From: an uncultured Prevotellaceae bacterium
Lineage (GTDB): Bacteria > Bacteroidota > Bacteroidia > Bacteroidales > Bacteroidaceae
NCBI GenBank assembly: GCA_902786665.1
Contig: CADADN010000061.1
Coordinates: forward strand, 1 to 64,000
Reading direction: 5' to 3'
Length of the DNA stretch: 64,000 nucleotides
The notes below the pieces were generated by a model. It had not been told where the DNA came from. It worked only from the letters and a program-made list of their open reading frames with translations, and made no database searches. Positions 25,102 through 35,502 of this stretch are shown here, in pieces (position 1 is the stretch's first letter; each line of letters begins with the position of its first letter). Position numbers and translations under genes: made by a program.

Positions 25102-27087
25102 CTATTGAGCCAAACGAAATCCGAGGCTGCCGTCGCGGTACGACGGATTGCCGTAGCTGCGGTACGAAACACGGCAGTAACCCGCGTTGATGCCCCAACC
25201 GCCGCCACGAGAAACACGGTACGAGCCCGATGCAGGCCCCTTGGGGTCTTTCTGAGTAGAAGAATCATAAGGCCCGTAATAGTCCTCGCACCACTCCCAC
25301 ACATTGCCAGACATATCATAAAGGCCAAGAGCATTGGGGCTCTTCTCTCCCACGGGATGGGTGGTACTTCCACTATTGCCTTCATACCATGCCACGGCAT
25401 CTATGTCGGCACCTCCGGCATATTTTGTATTCTCCAATCTCTTGTTTCCTCCACGTGCGGCAAACTCCCACTCTGCTTCGGTCGACAGGCGAAACTGCTT
25501 TCCTGTCAGCTCGTTCAATTTACTGATAAACTTCTGACAATCATCCCATGAGACATTCTCCACAGGATTTTTGTCACACTTGAACGCAGATGGATTCTCA
25601 CCCATCACAGCCTCCCATTCCTCTTGCGTCACCTCGTATTTGCCGATGGAGAATGAGGAAACAGTCACCTGATGGGCGGGCTTTTCATTATCCCATGCAT
25701 CATCACCCTGCTCTGCAGTAGCACCCATCATAAACGTGCCGCCCTCAACGGGAACCATGTTATTGACCAAATTGTCAACAATATGTTTTTTATGCCAAAC
25801 ACCATATAATTCCACCCCCAAGAGCAAAACCAGAGCGATGGCAGCAGCAATACCCACGGGCTTCAGCCATTTGTAACTTGAAGTTTCCTCGTTCGACTCA
25901 TCCAATACTTCTGGCTCATCTTGGACATATGCCCGGCCTGCCCCAATAGGCTTATATGCGCCATTGGAATTGCCTGAGACTTCTTTCCTTTCCGAATCGT
26001 CTGAAACTACCGCAACATCAGGCTCCTTGTGGTCTTCGCTTTCCAAAGGAATCTCTTCCTTGCCTTCTACAGGAACCACCTCAATGTCCTCTTCAGGGAT
26101 ATCTTCAGAATCATCACTAGGCACAGGGTTCTCTGATGGTTTCAATTGTTCCACTTCTACCTTTGGACTCTCCTCGTCTTCCGTCATCCCCTGATTAAGG
26201 AATGCCAATATCTCCTCCACCGACTGCGGGCGGTCGTTTTGGTCGGGAGCCATCAGCCAAACAATCAAGTTGCGCATACGCTCACTCAAGGAAGAAGGCA
26301 GCGGAATGGAATCGCGCTTGCCCGGCGTACGGTCACTGTTGATGACGGAGGGGTCATTGGGTTTCTTGCCCGTAAGCAGGTTATACAGCGTGGCGCCGAG
26401 GGCGTAGAAGTCCGTCCAAGGCCCCATGTTCTCCCTGATGCCCGCCAGCTGCTCGATGGGTGCATAGCCGGGGGTGTAGGCGAACGACGAGGAGGACGAC
26501 CGCTCTTCATCGGCAGTGGCTACATATTTGCTTGCACCGAAGTCTATCAGCACGGCCTTTCCCTTACCGTCCACCATGATGTTGGCGGGCTTGATGTCCA
26601 GGTGGCATAGAGACGGCACTTGGTGGTGGATGCTGCCCAAAGCCTCCAGCATCTGCTTGAGGATGCCGGTCACGGTTTTCTCGTCAAACGGCCTGCCCGA
26701 ACGCTTGAGAATGTCGGAGAGACTCTCACCCTCGACGAAGTCCATCACATAATAGGCAGTGCCATTCTCCTCGAACAGGTCGTGCACCGGCACGAGGTGG
26801 GTGTTGGAAAGGTGAGCCAACCGGCGCGCCTCGTTCAGGAAACGTTTCTTATGGCTTTTGAAAAGTTCGCGGCTGCTCCTCAACACGAAAATCTTCTTCC
26901 CGTCATCATCACGGTCACAAGTGCCGCTCAAGAAGAATTCCTTTATGGCCACTCGCTTGCCCAGAAGCACCTGCTCCGCCTCGTAGGTGATGCCGAAGCC
27001 TCCCTGGCCCAGCACGCGGCGGATGGCGTAAGTGCCTGACTTCAGCCTGGTGCCTGTTTTCAAAACATTTTCTATGTCAAATGCCAT
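25102..27087 (-). CDS. Membrane Ser/Thr protein kinase fused to an FGE/SUMF1-type domain, copy B
   Basis: 661 residues, paralogous to 2259-4031. Kinase domain residues about 10-270 (GQGGFG, VAIKEFF, HLDIKPAN, DFGASKY), an acidic 120-residue linker, one membrane helix (about 405-430, VGIAAAIALVLLLGVELYG) and an FGE/SUMF1 domain about 440-661 that should lie outside the inner membrane. The domain keeps GGTFMMGAT, LSTEAEWEFAARGG and MSGNVWEW, but its C-terminus has a single Cys, so it lacks the FGE catalytic pair and probably binds a ligand. The last 30 codons differ from copy A at 14 positions (13 of them clustered, mainly NNC), between invariant framework residues. Its promoter is at 27127-27157. 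Confidence 0.9.
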   Translation of the reverse strand: MAFDIENVLKTGTRLKSGTYAIRRVLGQGGFGITYEAEQVLLGKRVAIKEFFLSGTCDRDDDGKKIFVLRSSRELFKSHKKRFLNEARRLAHLSNTHLVPVHDLFEENGTAYYVMDFVEGESLSDILKRSGRPFDEKTVTGILKQMLEALGSIHHQVPSLCHLDIKPANIMVDGKGKAVLIDFGASKYVATADEERSSSSSFAYTPGYAPIEQLAGIRENMGPWTDFYALGATLYNLLTGKKPNDPSVINSDRTPGKRDSIPLPSSLSERMRNLIVWLMAPDQNDRPQSVEEILAFLNQGMTEDEESPKVEVEQLKPSENPVPSDDSEDIPEEDIEVVPVEGKEEIPLESEDHKEPDVAVVSDDSERKEVSGNSNGAYKPIGAGRAYVQDEPEVLDESNEETSSYKWLKPVGIAAAIALVLLLGVELYGVWHKKHIVDNLVNNMVPVEGGTFMMGATAEQGDDAWDNEKPAHQVTVSSFSIGKYEVTQEEWEAVMGENPSAFKCDKNPVENVSWDDCQKFISKLNELTGKQFRLSTEAEWEFAARGGNKRLENTKYAGGADIDAVAWYEGNSGSTTHPVGEKSPNALGLYDMSGNVWEWCEDYYGPYDSSTQKDPKGPASGSYRVSRGGGWGINAGYCRVSYRSYGNPSYRDGSLGFRLAQ

Positions 27088-27126
27088 GGCGTGTTTTTAA
27101 TGGATGAATAAATATGGTTTGAATTG

Positions 27127-27157
27127 CAAAAATAGGCATTTTTTTGAAAAATGCAAA
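27127..27157 (-). promoter_or_regulatory. Promoter for FGE-kinase B
   Basis: Minus strand TTTG (27154-27157), 19-bp spacer, TATTTTTG (27127-27134), about 40 bp before the ATG. Confidence 0.65.
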
Positions 27158-27238
27158 AGGATTGAACAAAAAAGGCGACAGGATGCCGAATATGCAAGGA
27201 AATGACCACCGCTGTCGTGGCCATTCATCAGGTGTGTT

Positions 27239-27295
27239 AGCACGGCGGTTTGGGGTGGCGGTGTGCACGGCGGTTTGGGGGTAGCCGTGTCGGAA
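27239..27295. repeat. Two-copy gcacggcggtttgggg repeat
   Basis: The word gcacggcggtttgggg occurs twice, 27 bp apart, in the divergent gap between FGE-kinase B and the lipoprotein gene. Nothing else was recognised there apart from the two promoters. Confidence 0.6.
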
Positions 27296-27374
27296 ACAAA
27301 GACAATTGACTTCCGCTTCGCACGTCGACCGTTGGTTCCAGCAGAACATTCTTGTCAAAAGGCGGGCTCTTAGA

Positions 27375-27405
27375 TTTGGATATCCGAAAAAAATGATTAC
27401 CTTTG
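27375..27405 (+). promoter_or_regulatory. Promoter for the lipoprotein gene at 27510
   Basis: TTTG (27375-27378), 19-bp spacer, TACCTTTG (27398-27405), implying a leader of about 95 nt. Confidence 0.6.
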
Positions 27406-27509
27406 TAGTGATATTCCAAACTCAACTCAAGAATTATAAGTTAAAAACAGTACCAAGTTATTTTTTAACTTTTACAAAATAATAAATTTGTTTAACTAAA
27501 ATCATCGTT

Positions 27510-27992
27510 ATGAAGAAAATCATTATCGGGATGCTGGCTTTTGCTCTGTGCCTTGGTATGAACTCATGCAAGGAAAAGGCCACCCCAAAAGAAGACAAAA
27601 CGTCTAAAGAACAAACGTCAACGAAGGAAGAAAAAGAGACCCCTTCCATGAAAGCTGCTCAATTCTTGGAAAAAGCCAAAGCCGAGGGCGAAAAATGGAG
27701 CCAGGACGAATGGAAGGCCGCCTTCAAAGAAATGATGGATATTTACATAGGTATGGCTGCTAACACAGCCGTATTGGAAATAAAAAAAGATGAAGAAAAA
27801 GACCCCGCCAAATTGGCTGAGTTGGATACCAAGATTAAGGAAGCAGAAAAAGAAGGTGATGATTTCTTGAAAGAATTCGGTGAGACAGCAATGAAGTCAC
27901 CCAACGGCATTTTGCTCATGCTCGACGAAGAATGGATGAACGATTTCAAGAAAAAATATGACGTCAACCTCAACTTCAAAGCAAAAAAGTAA
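27510..27992 (+). CDS. Putative lipoprotein of unknown function
   Basis: 160 residues. A hydrophobic signal (MKKIIIGMLAFALCLG) leads to a candidate lipobox MNSC with Cys20, followed by a Lys/Glu/Thr-rich linker (KEKATPKEDKTSKEQTSTKE) and a helical, charged body. Asn at position -2 of the lipobox is atypical, so lipidation is probable rather than certain. No domain was recognised. It has its own promoter about 105 bp upstream and a perfect hairpin downstream, so it is monocistronic. Confidence 0.75.
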   Translation: MKKIIIGMLAFALCLGMNSCKEKATPKEDKTSKEQTSTKEEKETPSMKAAQFLEKAKAEGEKWSQDEWKAAFKEMMDIYIGMAANTAVLEIKKDEEKDPAKLAELDTKIKEAEKEGDDFLKEFGETAMKSPNGILLMLDEEWMNDFKKKYDVNLNFKAKK

Positions 27993-28036
27993 ACCCTTGA
28001 ACAAGTAACCCGACTTTCGCATTCTAGTGTGCAAGG

Positions 28037-28069
28037 GGAGTTAAAGGGAGCATTTGTCCCTTTAACTCC
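28037..28069 (+). terminator. Perfect 13-bp hairpin after the lipoprotein gene
   Basis: GGAGTTAAAGGGA (28037-28049) pairs exactly with TCCCTTTAACTCC (28057-28069). The right arm is also the first unit of the tttaactcc array, so hairpin and array share sequence. Confidence 0.65.
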
Positions 28070-28185
28070 TTTTTAACTCCCCTTTAACTCCTCTTTAACT
28101 CCTGAAAAAACTCCTCTTTAACTCCTGAAAAACTCCTTTTTAACTCCTGAAAAAACTCCTTTTTAACTCCTGAAAAAAACTCCCT
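28057..28185. repeat. Period 11-12 'ctttaactcc' array
   Basis: About ten units ending in aactcc (cctttaactcc, then ctgaaaaaactcc variants). It begins with the tgtccctttaactcc head also seen at 9780, 50611, 50980 and 51047. Confidence 0.85.
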
Positions 28186-28229
28186 ATATCCGAGCGAAAG
28201 CGAAACTTACGTCAATTTATCACCTTTTT

Positions 28230-28261
28230 TTTGCTCCTTTGCCGAAATATGTGTAATTTTG
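28230..28261 (+). promoter_or_regulatory. Promoter for pheT
   Basis: TTTG (28230-28233), 20-bp spacer, TAATTTTG (28254-28261), 32 bp before the pheT ATG. Confidence 0.65.
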
Positions 28262-28293
28262 CACGAATTTTCAAGGAATCAAATAAAGACAGA

Positions 28294-30756
28294 ATGAATA
28301 TCTCTCTAAAATGGCTGAAAGAATACGTTGATTTCAACCTTTCACCAGAAGAAACCTGCGCCGCCCTCACCTCCTCAGGACTCGAGGTGGGCGCATTGGA
28401 AGAAGTGCAAAGTATCAAAGGCGGACTCAAGGGCCTCTTCGTGGGCAAGGTGCTCACCTGCGAGCCACACCCCAACTCCGACCACCTGCATGTCACCACC
28501 GTCGACCTGGGACACGACACACCGTCGCAGATTGTCTGCGGCGCACCCAATGTCGCCGCCGGCCAGAAAGTAATCGTGGCCGACCTCGGCTGCGTGCTCT
28601 ACGACGGTGACAAGGAATTTGTCATCAAGAAGTCGAAGCTGCGCGGCGTAGAGTCGTGCGGCATGATCTGCGCCGAGGACGAAATCGGCGTGGGAAGCAG
28701 CCACGACGGCATCATCGTCCTTCCCGACGACGCACCCGTGGGCATGCCGGCAGCAGAATACTACCACCTGGAGAGCGACTGGCTCATCGAGGTGGACATC
28801 ACCGCCAACCGCGCCGACGCCCTCTCACACTGGGGCGTGGCACGCGACCTCTACGCCTGGCTCAAGCAGAACGGCTATGAGACCTCACTCCACCGTCCCT
28901 CATGCGACGAGTTCGCCGTCGACGACCACTCGCTGCCCATCAAGGTGACCATCGAGAACACCGAGGCATGCCGCCGCTACGCCTGCGTCAGCATCACCGG
29001 ATGCGAGGTGAAGGAGTCGCCGGAATGGCTGAAAAACCACCTCACCACCATCGGACTGCGCCCCATCAACAACATCGTCGACATCACCAACTATGTCATG
29101 ATGGCATACGGCCAGCCCCTCCACACCTTCGACGCCGACATGGTCATCGGTCATCACATCGTCGTCAAGCCACAGCCCGAAGGAACGAAATTCGTCACCC
29201 TCGACGGCGTGGAGCACATCCTCGGCCCCTACGACCTCGCCATCTGCAACGAAGAGGAGCCGATGTGCATCGCCGGCGTCTTCGGAGGCAAGGGCAGCGG
29301 CACCTACGAGACCACCCGCGACGTGGTGCTCGAGAGCGCACTCTTCCACCCCACATGGATTCGCAAGAGCGCACGGCGCCACGGACTGAGCACCGACTCC
29401 TCCTTCCGCTTCGAGAGAGGCGTCGACCCCAACGGCACCATCTACGCCCTCAAGCAGGCTGCCATCCTATGCAAGCAACTGGCTGGGGGCAAGATCTCCA
29501 TGGAGATTTGCGACAACTACCCCAACCCGGTGCCCGACAGCATCGTGGAACTGAGATACGACTACGTCAACGCGCTCATAGGCAAGGACATCCCCGTGGA
29601 GACGGTGAAGAGCATCGTGGAAAGCCTGGAGATGACCATCGAGAAGGAGACCGACGAGGCCATCACCCTGCGTGTGCCGGCATACCGCGTCGACGTGCAG
29701 CGTCCCTGCGACGTGGTGGAGGACATCCTGCGCATCTATGGCTACAACAACGTGGAAATCCCCACGCAACTCAACAGTTCGCTCGTCATCAAGGGCGAGG
29801 AGGACCAGAAGCACAAGCTGCACAACCTCGTGGCAGAGCAACTCGTGGGCTGCGGCTTCAACGAGATCATGAACAACTCCCTCACCAAGGCAGCCTATTA
29901 CGACGGACTGGAGGCTTTCAAGCCCGAGAACCTCGTGCGCATCATGAACCCCCTCAGCAGCGACCTCAACGTGATGAGGCAGACACTTCTCTTCGGAGGA
30001 CTCGAGAGCGTGGCCTACAACATCAACAGAAGGAACCCCAACATCAGGTTCTTCGAATTCGGCAACTGCTACCAGTTCGACTCGGAGAAGCAGAACACCG
30101 ACGACCCCATGAGGGCCTACAAGGAAGAGCGCCATCTCGGTCTCTGGGTGACAGGAAAGCGCGTCAGCGGCAGCTGGGCCCATCCCAACGAGGACAGCAC
30201 CTTCTACGAGTTGAAAGCATATGTGATGAACATCCTCGCCAGGGTGGGCGCACAGCAAGGACAACTGGTGACGAAGGCCGGCGACAGCGACATCTTCGCC
30301 AAGTCGATGGTGATGGAGAACCGCGGCGGAAGGCCCATCGTGGAAATGGGCATCGTGGCAGTCAAACAGCTCAAAGGCTGCGACGTGGAGCAACCCGTCT
30401 ATTACGCCGACATCAACTGGACCCAACTCATGAAACTTGTCAAGAAAAACAAGGTGCAGTTTGCCGAGATATGCAAGTTCCCCGCCGTCAGCCGAGACCT
30501 CGCACTCCTCCTCGACAAGGCTGTGGAGTTCGAACAGGTGGAGCAGATAGCACGCACCACGGAGAAGAAACTCCTCAAGAGCGTCGAACTCTTCGACGTC
30601 TATGAGGGCAAGAACCTCCCCGCAGGAAAGAAGAGCTACGCCGTCAACTTCATCCTACAGGACGACCAGCGCACCCTGCAAGACAAGCAGATTGACGCCA
30701 TCATGAACAAACTCATGAACAACCTCAAGACAAAACTCAACGCGGAAATAAGATAA
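28294..30756 (+). CDS. pheT: Phenylalanyl-tRNA synthetase beta subunit
   Basis: 820 residues, the normal size. It pairs with PheS as an (alpha-beta)2 enzyme that charges tRNA-Phe. It opens with MNISLKWLKEYVDF. It has the tRNA-binding EMAP/OB domain (GLFVGKVLTCEPHPNSDHL), the B3/B4 region (NNIVDITNYVMMAYGQPLH), the B5 DNA-binding-like domain, the catalytic-core-like segment (NIRFFEFGNCYQ) and the C-terminal ferredoxin-like anticodon-binding domain (FPAVSRDLALLLD). pheS is not adjacent. The start at 28294 follows the promoter; the earlier in-frame ATG lies inside it. Confidence 0.97.
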   Translation: MNISLKWLKEYVDFNLSPEETCAALTSSGLEVGALEEVQSIKGGLKGLFVGKVLTCEPHPNSDHLHVTTVDLGHDTPSQIVCGAPNVAAGQKVIVADLGCVLYDGDKEFVIKKSKLRGVESCGMICAEDEIGVGSSHDGIIVLPDDAPVGMPAAEYYHLESDWLIEVDITANRADALSHWGVARDLYAWLKQNGYETSLHRPSCDEFAVDDHSLPIKVTIENTEACRRYACVSITGCEVKESPEWLKNHLTTIGLRPINNIVDITNYVMMAYGQPLHTFDADMVIGHHIVVKPQPEGTKFVTLDGVEHILGPYDLAICNEEEPMCIAGVFGGKGSGTYETTRDVVLESALFHPTWIRKSARRHGLSTDSSFRFERGVDPNGTIYALKQAAILCKQLAGGKISMEICDNYPNPVPDSIVELRYDYVNALIGKDIPVETVKSIVESLEMTIEKETDEAITLRVPAYRVDVQRPCDVVEDILRIYGYNNVEIPTQLNSSLVIKGEEDQKHKLHNLVAEQLVGCGFNEIMNNSLTKAAYYDGLEAFKPENLVRIMNPLSSDLNVMRQTLLFGGLESVAYNINRRNPNIRFFEFGNCYQFDSEKQNTDDPMRAYKEERHLGLWVTGKRVSGSWAHPNEDSTFYELKAYVMNILARVGAQQGQLVTKAGDSDIFAKSMVMENRGGRPIVEMGIVAVKQLKGCDVEQPVYYADINWTQLMKLVKKNKVQFAEICKFPAVSRDLALLLDKAVEFEQVEQIARTTEKKLLKSVELFDVYEGKNLPAGKKSYAVNFILQDDQRTLQDKQIDAIMNKLMNNLKTKLNAEIR

Positions 30757-30873
30757 GTCACGTTGGCAGTAACGAAGCATTCGTGACCCATTCGTGATAA
30801 TTCGTGTCAAACAAACCAGCAAATTTCTGAAAATTAACTTACATCAAGCCAAAAACGATAAATCCAAAACAAT

Positions 30874-31605
30874 ATGGGAAGAGCATTTGAATATCGCAAA
30901 GCGACAAAACTGAAGAGATGGGGCCACATGGCCAAGACGTTCACACGCATCGGCAAGCAAATCAGCATCGCCGTCAAAGCAGGGGGACCGGAACCGGAGA
31001 ACAACCCCACACTGCGTGCCATCATAGCAAACGCAAAGCGCGAGAACATGCCGAAGGACAACATCGAGCGCGCCATCAAAAACGCAATGGGCAAGGACCA
31101 GAGCGAATACAAGGAGATGAACTACGAGGGCTACGGCCCACACGGCGTGGCCATCTTCGTCGAGACACTCACCGACAACACCACACGAACAGTGGGCGAC
31201 GTGCGCTCGGTCTTCAATAAATTCAACGGCAACCTGGGCACACAAGGTTCGCTCAGCTTCCTCTTCGACCACAAATGCGTGTTCACCTTCAAGAAGAAGG
31301 AAGGCATCGACATGGACGACCTCATCCTCAACCTCATCGACTATGGCGTGGAGGACGAATTCGACGAGGATGAAGAAGCCAACGAAATCACCATCTACGG
31401 TGAGCCGAAGAGCTTCGGCGACATCCAGAAATACCTTGAAAGCGAGGGATTCGAAGTAACCGGAGCAGAATTCACACGCATTCCCAACGACCTGAAGGAT
31501 GTCACTCCCGAGCAGCGTGCCACCATAGAGAAGATGGTGGAGAAACTGGAGGACTTCGATGATGTGCAGACCGTGCACACCAATATGAAACCCGCCGAGG
31601 AATAA
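30874..31605 (+). CDS. yebC: YebC/PmpR-family protein
   Basis: 243 residues. It opens with MGRAFEYRKATKLKRWGHMA and has the conserved TRIGKQISIAVKAGGPEPENN and the later NFEGYGPHG-like NYEGYGPHGVAIFVETLTDN. Family members are described either as DNA-binding regulators or, more recently, as translation factors that relieve ribosome stalling at proline stretches. Placement between pheT and a TSCPD gene fits a translation role. No promoter of the usual type was found in the 117-bp gap after pheT, so it may be read through from there. Confidence 0.92.
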   Translation: MGRAFEYRKATKLKRWGHMAKTFTRIGKQISIAVKAGGPEPENNPTLRAIIANAKRENMPKDNIERAIKNAMGKDQSEYKEMNYEGYGPHGVAIFVETLTDNTTRTVGDVRSVFNKFNGNLGTQGSLSFLFDHKCVFTFKKKEGIDMDDLILNLIDYGVEDEFDEDEEANEITIYGEPKSFGDIQKYLESEGFEVTGAEFTRIPNDLKDVTPEQRATIEKMVEKLEDFDDVQTVHTNMKPAEE

Positions 31606-31613
31606 CCACCACC

Positions 31614-31874
31614 ATGGCCAACCGCAGAATCACCTACACCACCCGGGGCACATGCAGCCAACTCATAGAGGTGGAACTCGATGAAAACGACGTCATACGC
31701 GACGTTGTCTTCATCGGTGGATGCAACGGCAACCTGCAAGGCATACGCCAACTGGTCGTCGGGATGAAGGCAGAGGATGTCAAGCAACGACTCGACGGCA
31801 TCAGGTGCGGATACAAAAGCACCAGCTGCCCAGACCAACTCTGCCGGGCCATCGAGCAAGCACAAAAAAATTGA
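31614..31874 (+). CDS. TSCPD-domain protein (TIGR03905 type)
   Basis: 86 residues. It shows the family hallmarks ITYTTRGTCSQLIEVELDE, VVFIGGCNGNLQGI and the C-terminal TSCPDQL. The TSCPD domain also occurs at the C-terminus of ribonucleotide reductases, and a free-standing copy of this type is usually annotated without function. The Cys residues could bind metal. It starts 8 bp after the yebC stop, so the two form an operon. Confidence 0.9.
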   Translation: MANRRITYTTRGTCSQLIEVELDENDVIRDVVFIGGCNGNLQGIRQLVVGMKAEDVKQRLDGIRCGYKSTSCPDQLCRAIEQAQKN

Positions 31875-31885
31875 AAATCTCTTAT

Positions 31886-32073
31886 TCGAAACTATAGAAG
31901 CTAGCGAAGTTATCGCTAGCTTCTATAGTTTCTATAGTTACTATAGCTACTATAGTTTCTATAGTTACTATAGCTACTATAGCGTCTATAGCTACTATAG
32001 CGTCTATAGCTACTATAGCGTTTATAGCTACTATAGCGTCTATAGCGTCTATAGCTACTATAGGCTACTATAG
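31886..32073. repeat. Period-9 CTATAG array
   Basis: About 20 units of the form (c)tatagNNNc with strict 9-bp spacing, mostly tatagctac, tatagcgtc and tatagttac. Every unit contains the palindrome CTATAG or a one-base variant. It fills the convergent gap between the TSCPD gene and a lipoprotein gene. Confidence 0.93.
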
Positions 32074-32079
32074 CTTCTT

Positions 32080-32484
32080 TCAAAACCCATAATCATCCTT
32101 GGTGACAATTCTGTCATACAGCACCTTTTGGGAACTGTCGGAACGGAGAATGTAGCGGAACGAGCATCCTGCATCCCTATAACGCTTGTAAGCCACATCC
32201 TGTCGCGTGGCTTTAATCATACCATCATCCAATTCTGCTCTCTTCTGCAAGATAACCTCCTCGTAGTCGCTCGCTTGGCTTATGCGACAGTATTGGATGA
32301 GTGTACGACTATCCTTTTCAAACACCATGCTGTCGAGAAACACATTGTTTCCCAAATCCTGTGGACAATGCTTGCGGGTATATTCCTGTGCCTCGCGGTG
32401 GGCACGCTCCTCCAGACTCTCCTGATGGCAGCCAGCAAACAACAGTGCCAGCAAACCAAAAAACATCAATACTTTCTTATTCAT
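32080..32484 (-). CDS. Small lipoprotein of unknown function
   Basis: 134 residues. The signal MNKKVLMFFGLLALLFAGC has a good lipobox (LFAGC), so the mature protein starts at Cys19. The body is charged with a few conserved-looking aromatic residues (TLIQYCRISQASDYEEV, YKRYRDAGCSFRYILRSD). No domain was recognised. The start at 32484 is chosen over an upstream ATG because it gives the lipoprotein signal. It lies alone between the CTATAG array and the MITE-like element. Confidence 0.75.
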   Translation of the reverse strand: MNKKVLMFFGLLALLFAGCHQESLEERAHREAQEYTRKHCPQDLGNNVFLDSMVFEKDSRTLIQYCRISQASDYEEVILQKRAELDDGMIKATRQDVAYKRYRDAGCSFRYILRSDSSQKVLYDRIVTKDDYGF

Positions 32485-32565
32485 GATTCTTTTTATATTC
32501 AAGTTTCGCATTCACTCTACTTTCAGACTCTCTTCACATCACATTTTCCCTTACCACCATAACAA

Positions 32566-32744
32566 GGTGTCCAATTTGTAACCTGTTCTTTCATAAAGAT
32601 TCCGTTTTATTTTCTATGCCAAGAAGTCTTGTCCAACATTCGGTGCGCATATCCCCTCCCCTGTAGGGTCAGGTCTTGTGCCTGACCGCAAAGGGGCTGG
32701 GGTGGGGTCTTTGATTAAAAGTTGAAACACCAAATTGGACATCC
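32566..32744. mobile_element. MITE-like element, copy 2 (best preserved)
   Basis: 179 bp bounded by inverted repeats: GGTGTCCAATTTG (32566-32578) and CAAATTGGACATCC (32731-32744). The interior matches copy 1 at 15021-15200, and there is no open reading frame of note. A target-site duplication is not obvious. Confidence 0.8.
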
Positions 32745-32766
32745 TACTTCCAAAAGTCGAGTCATT

Positions 32767-33447
32767 TTATTCCATCCTCATCAAACCCAAAATCCCCTGG
32801 GCGTTCAGGTTGCCTTGGTCTGCCGACTTGCTAAACCAATTCTCTGCCTCCTCAAGGTCTTTTTCCACACCATCGCCCAGGCAATAGCACCAACCCATAT
32901 AGTCTTGAGCTTCCGCATGGCCTCGCCTTGCAGCACGAAGGAGATACTTCACCGCCTCGGCACTGTCACGAGGCTTGTCTTCATTGCCAAAATAATATTC
33001 CGAACCCTTTTGGAACAACTCAAACACATCGACCATGTCCTGCTCCTTGCTCACATAAGGCAACACATGACCTTTGTAGTTGTCGAAAGAGAACGACTGC
33101 TTGTGCCGCAAACTCGCCGGCAATTGAGACAACTTGATGTTACCACCAAGAATGGTCACCACGTTGCCGTCACGGAAACCACATTTCAAGTCATTGCAGA
33201 AAGTGCCCCACTCATATTTCACCCATTTAGACTTGACATAACTGATGTTGGAGGCAATGACAATCATATGGGAAGAACTATCCAATGCCTCATCTATGGC
33301 TTCGGCATACTCCGCATCGCCCAAACGGTCCAATTCCAAAGACGACAAAAAGACCTTCAATCCCTTGGAGACAAGGAATTGATAGACTTCTTCTGCATAG
33401 GCATAGTCCTCACTCTTCGAGGAGATGAAAACGTCGTACTCTGTCAT
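32767..33447 (-). CDS. TIR-domain protein with C-terminal Sel1 repeats
   Basis: 226 residues. Residues 1 to about 125 form a TIR-like domain: [30 protein letters not shown], a candidate acidic helix [15 protein letters not shown], and then IVIAS followed by KSKWVKYEW. Residues about 145-226 are two Sel1/TPR-like repeats ([37 protein letters not shown]). Bacterial TIR domains are often NAD-cleaving effectors or signal producers in antiphage systems. No partner gene (for example a ThsA-like effector) is adjacent, since lepA follows divergently. The start at 33447 fits the TIR fold. Confidence 0.82.
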   Translation of the reverse strand: MTEYDVFISSKSEDYAYAEEVYQFLVSKGLKVFLSSLELDRLGDAEYAEAIDEALDSSSHMIVIASNISYVKSKWVKYEWGTFCNDLKCGFRDGNVVTILGGNIKLSQLPASLRHKQSFSFDNYKGHVLPYVSKEQDMVDVFELFQKGSEYYFGNEDKPRDSAEAVKYLLRAARRGHAEAQDYMGWCYCLGDGVEKDLEEAENWFSKSADQGNLNAQGILGLMRME

Positions 33448-33551
33448 AGGTTGCAGCAAACGAAAATGGTGGGAAGGACAAAACCACCCGGAGAGAAAGG
33501 CCTGAACCATCCGACATGTCTGACATGTCAGGCTTTTTTCCAATTCAACCG

Positions 33552-33559
33552 CGAAGATA
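33552..33559 (-). promoter_or_regulatory. -7 box for the TIR-Sel1 gene
   Basis: TATCTTCG on the minus strand, giving a leader of about 100 nt. No clear -33 element was found. Confidence 0.35.
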
Positions 33560-33631
33560 AGCATTTTTTTTCAATTGCATATCACCACGATGGCAGAAAA
33601 ATTAAAATTTATAAAAAACTTCATTTATTGT

Positions 33632-33662
33632 TTTGCTTTTTGCCCGACTTTCATTATATTTG
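33632..33662 (+). promoter_or_regulatory. Promoter for lepA
   Basis: TTTG (33632-33635), 19-bp spacer, TATATTTG (33655-33662), 22 bp before the ATG. Confidence 0.65.
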
Positions 33663-33684
33663 CATTTCATACGAGAAAAACGAA

Positions 33685-35466
<1,782 letters not shown>

Positions 35467-35502
35467 ACTGATTGACAAACTACACCTAAACACTTCACTT
35501 GG

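Noticed and set aside
2259-27087. A DGR reverse transcriptase or template repeat inside the window
   Set aside because: I looked for a YxDD-type polymerase frame and for a non-coding copy of the GGGW ... RLA segment rich in AAC and found neither.
31886-32073. Possible CRISPR array
   Set aside because: The units are 9 bp with no spacers of 25-40 bp, and no cas gene is near. The same holds for the other short-period arrays.
32722-33684. LepA with a 321-residue N-terminal extension
   Set aside because: The extension is antisense to the TIR-Sel1 gene and upstream of a good promoter; LepA proteins start at MDLIRNFC.
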